64,000 nucleotides of DNA from Phyllobacterium zundukense (lineage in GTDB: Bacteria; Pseudomonadota; Alphaproteobacteria; Rhizobiales; Rhizobiaceae), in contig NZ_CP104972.1 in NCBI RefSeq assembly GCF_025452195.1, forward strand, positions 868,001-932,000. The letters run 5' to 3'. Positions 47,292-56,369 of this stretch are shown here, in pieces. The notes beneath the pieces are model-generated. The model was given only the letters and a program-made list of their open reading frames with translations, searched no databases and was not told the DNA's origin. The translations under genes were made by a program, and so were the position numbers. Every line of letters starts with the position of its first letter. Within the stretch, counting starts at the first letter, position 1.

Positions 47292-48165
47292 TCAACAAAT
47301 CGCGACTGGATTGATGTTGACCTGCGTCGAGCCCTTGTAGAGAGGCTGGCCAAGCACGAACAGAAATTCAAAGACCCTGTCGCGAACGAGCGGCCTAGTG
47401 TCGATGAGCTCGAGATTGTAGATTCCGTTCTTGGCCAGCATAAACTGATTGACCGGGAATTCCTGCCCGTCCTTCGCTGGATAGATCTCGGACGCCCAGG
47501 TGTCTCCGCCAAACGCGACGATGCCCTGGTCGGCCAGCCACTTGGCTGATTCCATGCCGATGCCTGGTTCGACGTCCAAGAACGTCTTGTCGTCCTTGCC
47601 AATGAGTTCGAGCCACCCCGTGTTGAAGAGAACCACGTCACCGATTCTGCAGCTCAATACCTTGCTTTTCGAGCACCGCCTTGATGTCCATGACGGTGAA
47701 CTCGGCATCTTTTGGTACGATCGGCTGGCCGTAGTATTCGACCATGTCCAATACGACGCCGCGCGTAACCATCGGCGGCACCTTTTCGATCCCGAGCTTC
47801 GTGACGCCCTCGACGGTGACAAAATCAGCAGCCTTATTTCCGTTGTAGTAGACATAGTCTATTCCGATATGGCCGATCCCGTTCAATTGGGTGCCAACGC
47901 CTGTCCAGCCGTTGACGAGTTCGTCGTTGAACGTGAATTTGTTTGCCGCCTTGCTGGTGCCGCCAGCCTCGCCCGGCTGAATGTTGTAAAGATTGAAGCT
48001 CCTGTGTCGGAAGGCCGGCAGGTTTTTGTCGATTGGAACAGCAAGCGGATAAGACCGCCCGGTTTTCACGAGCTGGATCGCTGCGAGCGTGATCTCAGGT
48101 GTCAATAGGTTGGCGGCGCCGATTTCGTCATCAGCTCCATATTTGGACGGTGCCCAATCTACCAT
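47292..48165 (-). pseudogene. Cyclase-family (kynurenine formamidase-like) gene with one-base frameshift
   Basis: The ATG at 48165 (AAGGAG upstream) begins a cyclase-family protein, with GADDEIGAANLLTPEITLAA near residue 10, a metal-site region GTQLNGIGHIGIDYV near 94 and GIELQNR then a stop at 47638. The continuation IGDVVLFNTGWLELIGKDDK, VAFGGDTWASEIYPA and LGQPLYKGSTQVNINPVAIC lies in another frame that ends at 47292. One extra A near 47646 would account for the break (CAGAATCGGT for CAGATCGGT). Members are metal-dependent hydrolases of amides or lactones. The gene follows the aldo/keto reductase by 54 bases. Confidence 0.8.
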
Positions 48166-48219
48166 AAAAGTTCTCCTTGTTGATATTATGCTAATTCCGG
48201 CTCAAGGGTGTAAACGCAT

Positions 48220-49044
48220 TCATGCGGCCCAGTCAGGGGCGAGACCCGGAGGGCTAACCATACGACCATCCGAACGGGCAAGCCTATGGATCGCGGCCAT
48301 GTCTTCGGCCGTCAGCATGAAATCGAAGATGTCGAAATTCTCGGCTACCCGTTCGGGCTTGACCGTCTTCGACAGCGCGACGAAACGTTGTTGAACGAGC
48401 CAGCGGAGCGCCACCTGTGCGGCGCTCTTGCCATAGCGGGCGCCAATTTCCAGAAGCACCGCATTGCGCGGTACGGCACCATCAGCCATGCCATAGTAAG
48501 CAGTCACGACGACGTCTGCGGATTTTGCCGCTTGGGTTATTGCCGACTGATCCAGGAAGGGATGGACCTCGACCTGGTTAGTGATAATCGGCGCGCGGCT
48601 CAACGCGATCGATTCCTTCATCTGGGCCACATTCTGGTTGCTGACGCCGATGAAACGGGTCTTACCGGACGCCTGTACCGCATTGAGCATCTCGATCTGA
48701 TCGGCGATTGGCACCTTTTGACCAGGCCAGTGCAGCAAAAGCAGATCGACGTGATCGGTCTTCAGCTTGTCCAGGCTTTCATCCACCGATGCGGCGAACT
48801 TTTTGCGGCTATAATTATCTACCCAGACCTTTGTGGTGAGGAATAGGTCGTCGCGTTTGACGACGGCCTTCTGGAGAGTGCGGCCTAGCGCAGCTTCGTT
48901 CTGGTAAATCTGGGCGGTATCGAAGTGGCGGAATCCTGCTTCAAGTGCAGCGGGTATAACCCGTTCCACTTCGACGTCGGACATTCGGAACACACCGAAC
49001 CCGAGTGCCGGGATTGCCGCCCCGTGAACGTTGATGGTTTCCAT
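48220..49044 (-). CDS. Aldo/keto reductase
   Basis: The ATG at 49044 follows AAGGAG and gives 274 residues. The AKR tetrad is present: Asp and Tyr in FDTAQIYQNEAALG (near residues 40-50), Lys in FLTTKVWV (near 72) and His in LLLLHWPG (near 103). The size and wording match the DkgA/DkgB (2,5-diketo-gluconate reductase) group, which reduce aldehydes and ketones with NADPH. It heads an operon whose next two genes (cyclase, SDR) are broken. A LysR gene diverges 212 bases away. Confidence 0.91.
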   Translation of the reverse strand: METINVHGAAIPALGFGVFRMSDVEVERVIPAALEAGFRHFDTAQIYQNEAALGRTLQKAVVKRDDLFLTTKVWVDNYSRKKFAASVDESLDKLKTDHVDLLLLHWPGQKVPIADQIEMLNAVQASGKTRFIGVSNQNVAQMKESIALSRAPIITNQVEVHPFLDQSAITQAAKSADVVVTAYYGMADGAVPRNAVLLEIGARYGKSAAQVALRWLVQQRFVALSKTVKPERVAENFDIFDFMLTAEDMAAIHRLARSDGRMVSPPGLAPDWAA

Positions 49045-49256
49045 TGAAATTCTCCTTAAAGTGTTGGGCAGCAATACTGCGGGCTCTCTCACGCAACGGG
49101 GTGACACGCAGTACTAACCCCAAGGACTTGCTGCCTTGCCGAAGCAGGTCAACGGCGATGCGTCATACAGAAAGGAAGATAAGGTGCTTTTCCGTCTTGA
49201 TAATTACCCCACGCTCCATCTTATCTGTGAAACGAATTCATCAATGGAGGCGTTGA

Positions 49257-50159
49257 ATGGATAATCGCGCTGGCGAGATGCAGGTCTTCGTACGTGTGAT
49301 CGAAGCAGGGAGCTTTGCCCAAGCAGCTCGCCTTCTTCTGATGAGCCCCTCGACCATCAGCAAAATGATCAGCCGCATCGAGGGCCGCCTTGGCGTGCGA
49401 CTACTTGAACGCTCGACGCGCCGGTTCTCGCTCACGGATGAAGGCCAGATGTTTTACGAGAAAAGCCTGGCGCTGCTGGCCGATCTCGAGAAAATCGAGC
49501 GGGACCTTACTCGAGGTGCCTCAACTGCCGGCGGCACGATCCGCGTCAATGCTTCGGTGGCCTTCGGCGTTCTTGGCTTGGAACCGATACTTCCCGCCCT
49601 ATGGACTGCTCATCCGAATATCACGGTCGATCTCTCACTTTCTGATGAGATGGTCGATCTGTATCTCGACCGCACTGATGTCGCATTCCGCGTCGGTACC
49701 CTTCAGGACTCAACCGTGATCGCCCGGCGCATCGGCACGGCCAGACGCAAGATCGTCGCTTCGTCCCAGTACCTTAAATCCTATGGTGAACCAAGGAGGG
49801 TCGATGATCTTGGCAGGCACAACTGCCTTGGGTTCAACTTTCGCCGGGCGGCTCCCGTCTGGCCCCTTAAGGAAAGCGGCCGTATTGTCGACCGCGCTAT
49901 CACAGGACCGCTTATTGCCAATAACGGAGAGACCGTCCGCCGAATGGCGCTTGCGGGCGTGGGCTTGGCTCGACTGGGCGACTACCATGTCCGAGAAGAC
50001 ATCGCCGCCGGGCGGCTTGTCGAGGTGCTTTCAAGCGCTGTCGAAGGTGATGAAGAGGAGATCCATGCTTTGTACATCGGCGGCCCACGACTCCCTCACC
50101 GCGTTAGGGTATTCCTGGATTTCGTCTGCCCCCGGCTCAGCGCTTATCTAGCGGAATGA
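49257..50159 (+). CDS. LysR-family transcriptional regulator (DhmR/AaeR-like branch)
   Basis: This 300-residue LysR protein has an N-terminal winged helix (AGSFAQAARLLLMSPSTISK then MISRIEGRLGVRLLERSTRR) and an effector domain containing RVNASVAFGVLGLEPILPAL. The LxxEGRLGxRLLxRSTRR wording places it in the large branch of LysR proteins that control divergent oxidoreductase genes. It is divergent from the aldo/keto reductase operon and is likely its regulator, although two operon genes are damaged. Confidence 0.91.
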   Translation: MDNRAGEMQVFVRVIEAGSFAQAARLLLMSPSTISKMISRIEGRLGVRLLERSTRRFSLTDEGQMFYEKSLALLADLEKIERDLTRGASTAGGTIRVNASVAFGVLGLEPILPALWTAHPNITVDLSLSDEMVDLYLDRTDVAFRVGTLQDSTVIARRIGTARRKIVASSQYLKSYGEPRRVDDLGRHNCLGFNFRRAAPVWPLKESGRIVDRAITGPLIANNGETVRRMALAGVGLARLGDYHVREDIAAGRLVEVLSSAVEGDEEEIHALYIGGPRLPHRVRVFLDFVCPRLSAYLAE

Positions 50160-50706
50160 CTTAGCAATAATCCGTGTTGAGAGAAACCGAACTACAAAAT
50201 CTCCAAGCGAGGCTCTCGGAGCGCGTTCCAGCGGACCCGGTATGCGATTTTGTTCTTTTACAACCGGGCATGGGGCCTATATTGATTCTGTAGCTCATCT
50301 CCTCCCGGAATAGAGCACGCCAGGCCCTAACCTGGCTTTGCGGAGAGATCCGCAAAAAACCGCTCTCATTACCCCGTGGGAGCGGTCCTTTCTTACTGGT
50401 GTGATAGTGCTTTCTACTGCACTTTATCTGATTGCTTTCAAGGGATGCTCCTAAGGAAGCGACGATAACCGTGGCATGGAATCTGCGCCTTGTTCAGGCG
50501 CGCAAGTTGGCCCGCGGAAAGTGTTGGCTTTTGTAGTGCACAAGATAAACTGACGAGATGATCGGGGTGCCGTCACCCACGGGCATAGGCCGATATGGAG
50601 TTCACGGGACATCCTCTATGAGATCGGCACCCGCAACGTCCCTGCCTGGCTTATTCTAGAGGGCTCGGCCGATGCAATTCAGCGTGGTGCCGCTGGCAAA
50701 TCGTCG
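50160..50706. other. Stretch between LysR and truncated reductase gene
   Basis: About 0.55 kb. Its right end (from about 50611) still encodes, in frame, DILYEIGTRNVPAWLILEG, part of the missing cyclic-nucleotide-binding domain of the next gene. To the left, a stop at 50551-50553 closes that frame and nothing recognisable remains. A terminator-like hairpin lies at 50359-50386. Confidence 0.5.
50359..50386 (+). terminator. Terminator-like hairpin
   Basis: ACCGCTC (50359-50365) pairs with GAGCGGT (50380-50386), with two further inner pairs including a wobble, followed by CCTTTCTT. It is 200 bases after the LysR stop, so it may end the LysR transcript or an unseen small RNA. Confidence 0.45.
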
Positions 50707-52182
50707 GTGATCGCCACTTACGGTCCCGGCCAGTTCACCGGTGAGACCAATCAGTTGTCTGGCCATGCATCGCTGGCATCGGTGGTCGCGGGCGAGACGG
50801 GCGTAATTGCGATACCCTTTGATGCGCCACATCTTCGCGCGCTAGTCATCGGGTCGGCGGATGTTGGTGAAGAGATCATGCGCGCCTACATCCTCCGTCG
50901 CGTCTCGCTGATCGAAGAAGGGCGGGTCGGCGGCGCAGGGTCGATTCTGGTTGGACGCCGGGATGCCCCCGACATCGTGAGGTTGTCTGGATTTCTCACC
51001 CGCAACGGCTATCCCCACGCCCTGGTCGCCGCATGCGAAGCAGAGGGGCGCGAGCTGGTCGAACGCCTCGGCATCGCACCTGAAGATTTGCCGTTGATGA
51101 TTTGTCCAAACGGCACATTGCTCAGAAATCCGAGCGACGCTGATGCTGCGTCATGTCTGGGCATTATGCCGGATCTCGATCCAAAGAATGTCTATGACGT
51201 GGCAGTCGTCGGAGCGGGACCGGCTGGGCTGGCCACCGCCGTCTATGGAGCATCTGAGGGACTGTCTGTCCTGGTTCTCGATTCGCGGGCCTTTGGCGGC
51301 CAGGCGGGCGCATCCGCCCGGATCGAAAATTATCTCGGCTTCCCAACTGGAATCTCCGGACAGGCTCTAGCGGGCCGTGCCTTCAATCAGGCGACGAAGT
51401 TCGGTGCCGAGCTTGCGATTCCGCTGACCGCCGGAAAGCTGTGCTGTCATGGAGTTGAGTCGGAAGCTCCTTTCTCTCTCGAGCTCAGCAATGGATGTAC
51501 CGCACGGGGGCGTTCCATCGTGATCGCCTCAGGAGCGCGCTACCGTCGGCCTGATATAACCAATGTCGAAGAGCTGGAGGGGGCTGGCGTCTCCTACTGG
51601 GCATCGCCGATAGGGGCTCGCCTGTGCGCCGGAGAAGAAGTCACCCTCGTCGGCGGCGGAAACTCGGCCGGCCAGGCCGTTGCCTACCTTGCACCGCAAG
51701 TCAGGCACCTGCATCTTGTGGTCCGGCGACCGCTCGAGCAGACCATGTCCCAGTATCTGATCGACCGGATCGCGGCATTGGCCAATGTCGAACTCCATGT
51801 GGGCAGCGAGATTGTGGGCTTGCATGGCGACCGAGAGACAGGTCTGACCGGCGCCACCTTCCGTGACGCCCGAACCGGCGAGACCGAGGAGTGTGCCTCG
51901 CGCCATCTCTTCCTGTTCATTGGCGCCGATCCCAATACCAGCTGGCTTGACGGCTGCGTCGCGATCGACGGAAAGGGCTTCGTTCTCACAGGGCACCGCA
52001 TCGGTCATGGCGAGCGACTGCCGCTGGAAACGAGTTGCCATGGCATCTTTGCCGTTGGAGACGCACGCGCCGGCTCCACCAAGCGCGTCGCGGCTGCGGT
52101 CGGTGAGGGCGCCGCCGTCGTCGCGCAGATTCATTCTTTCTTGGCGCGAAATGTCGGAGGCACGTTGGGTATGGGACGGTAA
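50707..52182 (+). CDS. CRP-like/thioredoxin-reductase-like fusion, 5' truncated
   Basis: The first usable start is GTG 50707, giving 491 residues, but in-frame coding similarity begins about 95 bases earlier (DILYEIGTRN) without any start codon. The N-terminal cyclic-nucleotide-binding domain is therefore incomplete. After it comes a glutaredoxin-like fold (about 75-150). A thioredoxin-reductase-like FAD/NAD module follows, with VVGAGPAGLATAVYGASEG near 165, GGQAGASARIENYLGFPTGI near 197 and VGGGNSAGQAVAYL near 315. The CxxC redox centre of true thioredoxin reductases is absent, as in other fusions of this type. Either it is a surviving shorter protein or a pseudogene. Confidence 0.7.
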   Translation: MIATYGPGQFTGETNQLSGHASLASVVAGETGVIAIPFDAPHLRALVIGSADVGEEIMRAYILRRVSLIEEGRVGGAGSILVGRRDAPDIVRLSGFLTRNGYPHALVAACEAEGRELVERLGIAPEDLPLMICPNGTLLRNPSDADAASCLGIMPDLDPKNVYDVAVVGAGPAGLATAVYGASEGLSVLVLDSRAFGGQAGASARIENYLGFPTGISGQALAGRAFNQATKFGAELAIPLTAGKLCCHGVESEAPFSLELSNGCTARGRSIVIASGARYRRPDITNVEELEGAGVSYWASPIGARLCAGEEVTLVGGGNSAGQAVAYLAPQVRHLHLVVRRPLEQTMSQYLIDRIAALANVELHVGSEIVGLHGDRETGLTGATFRDARTGETEECASRHLFLFIGADPNTSWLDGCVAIDGKGFVLTGHRIGHGERLPLETSCHGIFAVGDARAGSTKRVAAAVGEGAAVVAQIHSFLARNVGGTLGMGR

Positions 52183-52445
52183 TTGGCCGCTGGCGCGTGC
52201 GCGATACATGAGGAGCTTGCGTGAAGGTGATGTGTGCCGCCCTTAAGAGGAGTTTAAGGTTTGAGGAGGCTGGCGTTTCCGAGGCTGTCGCGCTTATATT
52301 AATTCAGAGCCTTCCACCAACCCTTCCTTTGAAAATGCCGATATAGGAGGTGGCCCACCCCGGCTCTTCGGTCTTCCGCACCTTGAGGCGCAGGTCGGTG
52401 GTGACCACGGCCGGCACCCCAGCCCCTCCAACGAGGCAGGACGCA

Positions 52446-53513
52446 TTACTCGATATCTTTCAGCGCATCCAGCGGGCCAATCAGCGCCGTGCGTGGGGGC
52501 ACGATGGTCGGCCGTACCAGATGCGTGATTGGCGGGCGGCGGTCCGCATCGAGGATTGCAAACCCCTTGGTGATCATCGCTTCGCTGTCCTGCCGGATCA
52601 TGAAGACGGGGAAAGGCAGGAAAGAGCCGAAGGGATCGTAGTCATAGCAGCCGACGATGATATCGGCGAAAGTCTCGTGCGGATGCAGGGCGAGAAAGCG
52701 CATCAGCCCTTCGAGGTTAATCGAGGAATTGACGAAGAATGCGCGCGGCAGCTTTCCGTGGCCTTCGTAGAAGGCTTCGAAAGCGCGGGCCGTCATGGCG
52801 GGGGAATAACCGGTCGGCTGGATGCAGACGTCGGGATCCGCGCCCAGCGATGCGCGCTTTACGTCGCGAAAACCGCGAATTCGCTCATGGCTGGCATGGT
52901 CGTTGCGGCCGCCGAACAGGTACAGATCGTCAGGTGAAAGTGGGCCATCCTCTAGCGCGCGTTCGACGATCGCCTGTGTCAGCATGCGCGCGCCTTCATA
53001 ATTGTCGCTGATGATTGACGGCGCCAGTGTGCCAGGCAGATCGATGTTGACGTGCTTCAGCCCTGCCTTTTCGCAAACCTTGTGCACGCCATCCGGATCG
53101 GTCGCGCCGGCAATGAAAAGCTCGTCGATCGAATAGGAGATCAGCGTCTCTACCACCTGGCGCTCCTCCTCCGGATCACGGCAGGCGCTGACGACGAGCG
53201 GACATTGGCCGCGGCTTCTGACCTGCGCTTCGAAAGACTGCGCCATGGAGGAAAAATAGCGGTTGTCGTGCACCGGAAGCAGAAGTCCGACGAGGCCGGA
53301 CCGGGACGAACGCAGGCCGCGGGCCTGCAGGTTTGCCGTATAGCCATGTTCGTTCGCCAGCTTCTGAATGAGTTGCGCCGTCGCCTCCTTGATACGCCGC
53401 TTCCGCCAGCTTCCGTTTAGAACGGCGCTCACGGTGGAAGGCGACGCACCCGATAGGATCGACAGATCGTAGATCGTCGCCTTCTTCTTGCCGATGCCGG
53501 TCATATCTCGCAT
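52446..53513 (-). CDS. LacI-family transcriptional regulator of the sugar importer operon
   Basis: From ATG 53513 (AAGGGA upstream; ATG 53504 is an alternative) the product has 355 residues. The HTH reads ATIYDLSILSGASPSTVSAV, then LNGSWRKRRIKEAT (near residues 10-45), followed by a ribose-binding-like effector domain. The longer frame from 53687 would run through the operator region and was rejected. It is divergent from a sugar importer operon. The palindrome at 53579-53598 between them is the expected operator. Confidence 0.91.
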   Translation of the reverse strand: MRDMTGIGKKKATIYDLSILSGASPSTVSAVLNGSWRKRRIKEATAQLIQKLANEHGYTANLQARGLRSSRSGLVGLLLPVHDNRYFSSMAQSFEAQVRSRGQCPLVVSACRDPEEERQVVETLISYSIDELFIAGATDPDGVHKVCEKAGLKHVNIDLPGTLAPSIISDNYEGARMLTQAIVERALEDGPLSPDDLYLFGGRNDHASHERIRGFRDVKRASLGADPDVCIQPTGYSPAMTARAFEAFYEGHGKLPRAFFVNSSINLEGLMRFLALHPHETFADIIVGCYDYDPFGSFLPFPVFMIRQDSEAMITKGFAILDADRRPPITHLVRPTIVPPRTALIGPLDALKDIE

Positions 53514-53578
53514 TTCCCTTGTCGCTTCCTTGAGAAACAAACCCCTCTTGACGAAAGCCCTACCTTGATCGATAGTTA

Positions 53579-53620
53579 TTGCACCATCGATTGTGCAAAA
53601 AAGAAAGATCGATTGTGCAA
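53579..53620. promoter_or_regulatory. LacI-type operator region: 20-bp palindrome plus direct half-site repeat
   Basis: TTGCACCATCGATTGTGCAA (53579-53598) is an inverted repeat with a single mismatched pair around ATCGAT. Its right part ATCGATTGTGCAA (53586-53598) is repeated exactly at 53608-53620, 22 bp away. It lies between the divergent LacI and binding-protein genes. Confidence 0.75.
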
Positions 53621-53747
53621 TGATGGTTCGAGGAGGCGGGATGGGGGAGGCAAGGGTATTGCCTCGCCAAGAAGCAACCAGGAACAACCTGCCGCAAACC
53701 GGCCGGTGGTCGTCGTTTGCATGAGCGATTTTTGAGGAGGAGTGAGG

Positions 53748-54731
53748 ATGAGGAGCCTTATCGTAGCGGCATTTGCCGTATCGCTGTCGCTTGCCGGGGC
53801 GGTGGCCGCGTTTGCGCAGGACACACCGAAGGTCGGCGTTGTCGTCAAGATCGGCGGCATCCCTTGGTTCAACGCGATGGAAGCCGGCATCAAGGAGCAG
53901 GGCAAGAAATTAGGCGTCGATGCCTTCATGGTCGGCCCGACCAGCGCCGACCCGGCGCTGCAGGTGCGTGCCATCGAAGATCTGATCGCCCAGGGCGTCA
54001 AGGTCATCGGGGTGGTTCCGAACGATGCCAAGGTGCTCGAGCCTGTACTGACCAAGGCGCAAGCCGCCGGCATCAAGGTCATTACGCATGAATCGCCCTC
54101 GCAAAAGGGCGCCGACTGGAATTTCGAACTTGCATCTTCGACCGGTTTTGGCGAGGCGCATGGCAAGCTGCTCGCCGAAAAGATGGGCGGCAAGGGCGAA
54201 TATGCGGTCTTCGTGGGCTCGCTGACCGTCCCGCTGCACAATGCCTGGGCGGACGCCGCAATCGCCTATATCAAGGCGAATTATCCGGACATGAAACTCG
54301 TCGGCGATCGTTATGGCGTCGCGGAAGATGTCGACAAGAGCCGCTCGACGGCGCTCGACCTCATCGCTGCCCATCCGGGTCTGAAAGGCTTCCTCGCGTT
54401 CGGCAGTCAGGGCCCGATCGGCGCCGGGCGCGCTGTCGAAGAACGCCGCAAGACGGGCAAAATCTTCGTGCTCGGCCCGTTCTCGCCTGGCCAAGGCCAG
54501 AAGCTGATCAAGTCCGACGCGATATCGGGCGGCTTCATGTGGAATCCGAAGCAGGCCGGCGAAGTTTTCGTCACGCTCGCCGATCGCCTGATCAAGGGTG
54601 AGAGCGTCAAGGAAGGTGATGACATCCCCGGACTCGGCGTGGTCAAGCCGGTCGGCAACGACATCATCGTCGATCAGCTGCTGCCGATCAACAAGGATAC
54701 GGTCGACGACCTGGCCGCAATGGGCCTCTGA
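53748..54731 (+). CDS. Sugar ABC transporter substrate-binding protein (rhamnose/AI-2-like)
   Basis: The ATG at 53748 is seven bases after GAGGAGG; a GTG two codons earlier was not chosen. The 327-residue protein has a Sec signal (LIVAAFAVSLSLAGAVAAFA, cleavage after AQ near 26) and the type I sugar-binding fold. Its segments KIGGIPWFNAMEAGIKEQGKK and SPSQKGADWNFELAS resemble RhaS/LsrB-type proteins. It heads an operon of ATPase, two permeases and an epimerase-like enzyme. A GC-rich hairpin (54750-54773) follows the stop, as in the other sugar operon of this window. Confidence 0.91.
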   Translation: MRSLIVAAFAVSLSLAGAVAAFAQDTPKVGVVVKIGGIPWFNAMEAGIKEQGKKLGVDAFMVGPTSADPALQVRAIEDLIAQGVKVIGVVPNDAKVLEPVLTKAQAAGIKVITHESPSQKGADWNFELASSTGFGEAHGKLLAEKMGGKGEYAVFVGSLTVPLHNAWADAAIAYIKANYPDMKLVGDRYGVAEDVDKSRSTALDLIAAHPGLKGFLAFGSQGPIGAGRAVEERRKTGKIFVLGPFSPGQGQKLIKSDAISGGFMWNPKQAGEVFVTLADRLIKGESVKEGDDIPGLGVVKPVGNDIIVDQLLPINKDTVDDLAAMGL

Positions 54732-54749
54732 AGCCCCTCCCCGGGTGTC

Positions 54750-54773
54750 GGGCTGGTCCATGGCGACCGGCCC
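54750..54773 (+). promoter_or_regulatory. Intercistronic hairpin after the binding-protein gene
   Basis: GGGCTGGTC (54750-54758) pairs with GACCGGCCC (54765-54773) across CATGGC, one wobble. A further perfect palindrome CCGGCCATGGCCGG lies at 54798-54811. There is no U-run; the elements probably stabilise the binding-protein message or limit read-through. Confidence 0.55.
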
Positions 54774-54853
54774 GGCGTTCGGGAAAAAGAGCGGTATCCG
54801 GCCATGGCCGGACTATTTGTATTTCATGGCATTCGACTGGACAGGCAACCGGC

Positions 54854-56369
54854 ATGAGCACGGCAACGAATGATGGTGTGAAGGCCCGGCCGCTTCTTTC
54901 GCTTCGCGGCATCAATATGACATTCGGTGGTGTCAAGGCGCTGAAAAACGTCTCCTTCGAAGTCTTGCCCGGCGAAGTACACTGTCTGGCCGGCGAGAAT
55001 GGATCCGGCAAGAGCACGTTGATCAAGGTGATCTCCGGCGTCTATCGGCCTGCAGACGGCGCCGAGATCGTTTTCGACGGTGAGAGGATATCTCACATGA
55101 CGCCTGCCATGGCCCAGTCCCGCGGCATCCAGATCATCTGGCAGGACCTCGCGCTCTTCCCGGAAATGAGCGTGGCGGAAAACATCGCCTTCCAGACCCT
55201 TTCCGGTTCGCGCCCGCGCTTCGTCAACTATGCCGCGATCGGCGAAATAGCCGAGGAAGCGCTCGCCCGGCTTGGCGTCACCCTCGACGTCGACAGACCT
55301 CTCAAAGACTTCGCCATCGCCCAGCGCCAGATCGTCGCCATTGCCCGCGCGCTGGTCGGAGAGGCCCGAATCGTCTTCATGGACGAGCCGACCGCCTCCC
55401 TCACCCAGTCGGAGACCGACCATCTGCTGGCGATCGTGCGTGCGCTGTCGGCCTCGGGCATTGCCGTGGTTTTCGTCAGCCATCGCCTTGCGGAAGTGCT
55501 GGAAATCTCCTCTCGCATCACCGTGCTGCGCGATGGCGCGCTGGTCGGAGTTCTATCCGGTGGAGGGCATGACCCAGTCTAAGGTCACCGAGCTGATGAC
55601 CGGGCGCACCTTCGACCAGAATGTTCGCGCCCGCGACGTATCGCAGAACCCCGTCCTGCTCTCCGTCAGCAAGCTTTCCCGGCCTGGCGAGTTCGAGGAT
55701 ATTTCCTTCGATCTGCGCCGCGGGGAGACGCTCGGGATAACCGGCCTGCTCGGCTCCGGGCGCACCGAGCTTGCGCTGACGCTGTTCGGCATGCGCCGGC
55801 CCGCCGCCGGCACGATCGTGCTGGAGGGCAGAGCGATGCGCTTTGCCTCCAACCGCGAGGCGATCGCATCAGGCGTCGCCTATCTCTCCGAAGACCGCCT
55901 TTCGCTCGGTCTCAACCAGCCGCAATCCATCGCTGACAATCTGGTCATGGCCTCGCTTAACCGTATCCTCAGCGGCCGGCTCATCTCGCCGGACAAAAAG
56001 CGCGCGCTGGTCGCGCGCTGGATCGCCGATCTCGGCATCAGGATCGGCAAGCAGGACGATGCGATCTCGACGCTTTCGGGCGGCAACCAGCAACGCGTCG
56101 CAATCGCCAAATGGCTCGCCACCGATCCAAAAGTGTTGATCCTCGATGCGCCCACGGTCGGCGTGGATGTCGGTGCGCGCGCCGGCATTTTCGAAATCGT
56201 TGCCCGTCTGGCCGAAACAGGGCTTGCGATCCTCCTCATCTCGGACGAGGTGCCGGAGGTCTATTTCAACGCCGACCGGATCATCCATATGGAAAAGGGA
56301 CGCATCGCCGGCTGGCACGATCCGCGCGCCACCACACTGAAGGACCTGGAGGCGGCGGTCTATGCGTAA
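54854..56369 (+). pseudogene. Sugar ABC transporter double ATPase with a one-base frameshift
   Basis: The ATG at 54854 opens an RbsA-like protein with Walker A GENGSGKST, Walker B VFMDEPTAS and H-loop VFVSHRLAEVL. The frame ends in SGGGHDPV at 55582. The rest (YPVEGMTQSKVTELMTGRTF, GLLGSGRTE, LSGGNQQRVAIAKW, LILDAPTVGVDVG) lies in the next frame to 56369. The total length is 1516 = 3x505+1 bases, so one extra base explains it; GGAGTTCTATCC near 55551 has a T too many. If real, only the first ATPase domain (242 residues) would be made. The second Walker B has Ala for the catalytic Glu. All other operon genes are intact, so a sequencing error is possible. Confidence 0.85.
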
